This document shows, piece after piece, positions 11,373-11,479 of a stretch of 11,479 nt of DNA. Origin of the DNA: Candidatus Nomurabacteria bacterium (GTDB lineage Bacteria > Patescibacteriota > Minisyncoccia > Phycocordibacterales > UBA5272); NCBI GenBank assembly GCA_003518045.1, contig DOZK01000002.1:27050-38528 (forward strand), written 5' to 3'. How positions within the stretch are numbered: the first letter of the stretch is position 1; each line of letters begins with the position of its first letter. Position numbers and translations under genes: made by a program. The notes under the pieces were generated by a model. That model had not been told where the DNA came from and made no database searches. It worked only from the letters and a program-made list of their open reading frames with translations.

Positions 11373-11404
11373 GTCCATAAAGTCAAAAGTCCTTAAAGTC
11401 TGTA
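11373..11404. repeat. Second site of the GTCCATAAAGTC word repeat
   Basis: GTCCATAAAGTCAAAAG here is identical to 2480-2496, and is followed by variant words CCTTAAAGTC and TGTAAAGT. This shows the element is dispersed rather than local to rpsD. Confidence 0.65.
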
Positions 11405-11416
11405 AAGTAGATACGT

Positions 11417-11460
11417 TCACCCATTCGACTCGCAAAGGAATACAGCGAGTCTCAGGGTGA
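11417..11460. repeat. Palindromic element with two nested stems
   Basis: TCACCC (11417-11422) pairs with GGGTGA (11455-11460), and inside it GACTCGC (11427-11433) with GCGAGTC (11445-11451), around an 11-base loop. It looks like a diverged copy of intergenic elements of the type TTCGACTCGCTCAGGGTGA that I recall from many bacterial genomes. The last 19 bases of the window hold nothing I can identify. Confidence 0.55.
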
Positions 11461-11479
11461 TTGAATTCAAAATTTAAAA

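Noticed and set aside
1..11479. UGA recoding as in some related lineages
   Set aside because: The secure genes read through without in-frame UGA and end at TAA or TAG, so the standard bacterial code suffices.

Overview
The window looks like a chromosomal piece of a Candidate Phyla Radiation bacterium (Patescibacteria, most likely a Parcubacteria-type lineage). The basis is AT-rich DNA, a shortened ribosomal protein L13, a drastically shortened alanyl-tRNA synthetase, weak or absent Shine-Dalgarno sites, a membrane-anchored baseplate-J-like protein, and intergenic spacers full of short repeated words and palindromes. This assignment is by recognition, not by a database search. Every protein gene I can support is on the minus strand, so transcription runs from right to left. 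Stops read as TAA or TAG, and nothing suggests recoding of UGA.

Right end (about 11.5 to 9.0 kb): a probable three-gene envelope-response cluster. It holds an ECF-type sigma factor, a multi-spanning membrane protein with an OB-like C-terminal domain that is placed like an anti-sigma factor, and a small exported protein with a His/Gly/Met-rich tail. A strong promoter and terminator about 70 bases apart, upstream of the sigma gene, outline a candidate small RNA of about 66 nt or a structured leader. The 330-base gap between the membrane-protein and exported-protein genes carries no gene but four palindromic elements.

Middle (9.0 to 4.7 kb): a stand-alone 71-residue zinc-ribbon gene with its own promoter, strong ribosome binding site and terminator. 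Then come alaS, a 128-residue protein of uncertain family, and an overlapping gene for a 473-residue single-pass membrane protein with a baseplate-J-like exterior.

Left part (4.7 kb to 1): the classic end of the alpha-operon ribosomal cluster in the order infA, rpmJ, rpsM, rpsK, rpsD, rpoA, rplQ, rplM, rpsI. It makes initiation factor IF-1, ribosomal proteins L36, S13, S11, S4, L17, L13 and S9, and RNA polymerase alpha. secY, adk and map, which often sit just upstream of infA elsewhere, are not here; alaS and the membrane pair take that place. Separate promoter-like sequences lie before infA, rpmJ and rpoA, so the cluster is probably several transcription units. The cluster ends in a roughly 130-base imperfect palindrome that includes the last codons of rpsI.

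The most distinctive features of the DNA are between genes. Several spacers carry a composite of a TTTGTAT-like box followed by CTAA-type word repeats reaching the start codon. Other spacers carry GACTTTATG, TCTGCGT or AATTGGAAATT word repeats. Four promoters share a TTGC-type -35 with a 17-base spacer, and two genes have TATACT exactly six bases before ATG, suggesting leaderless mRNAs.
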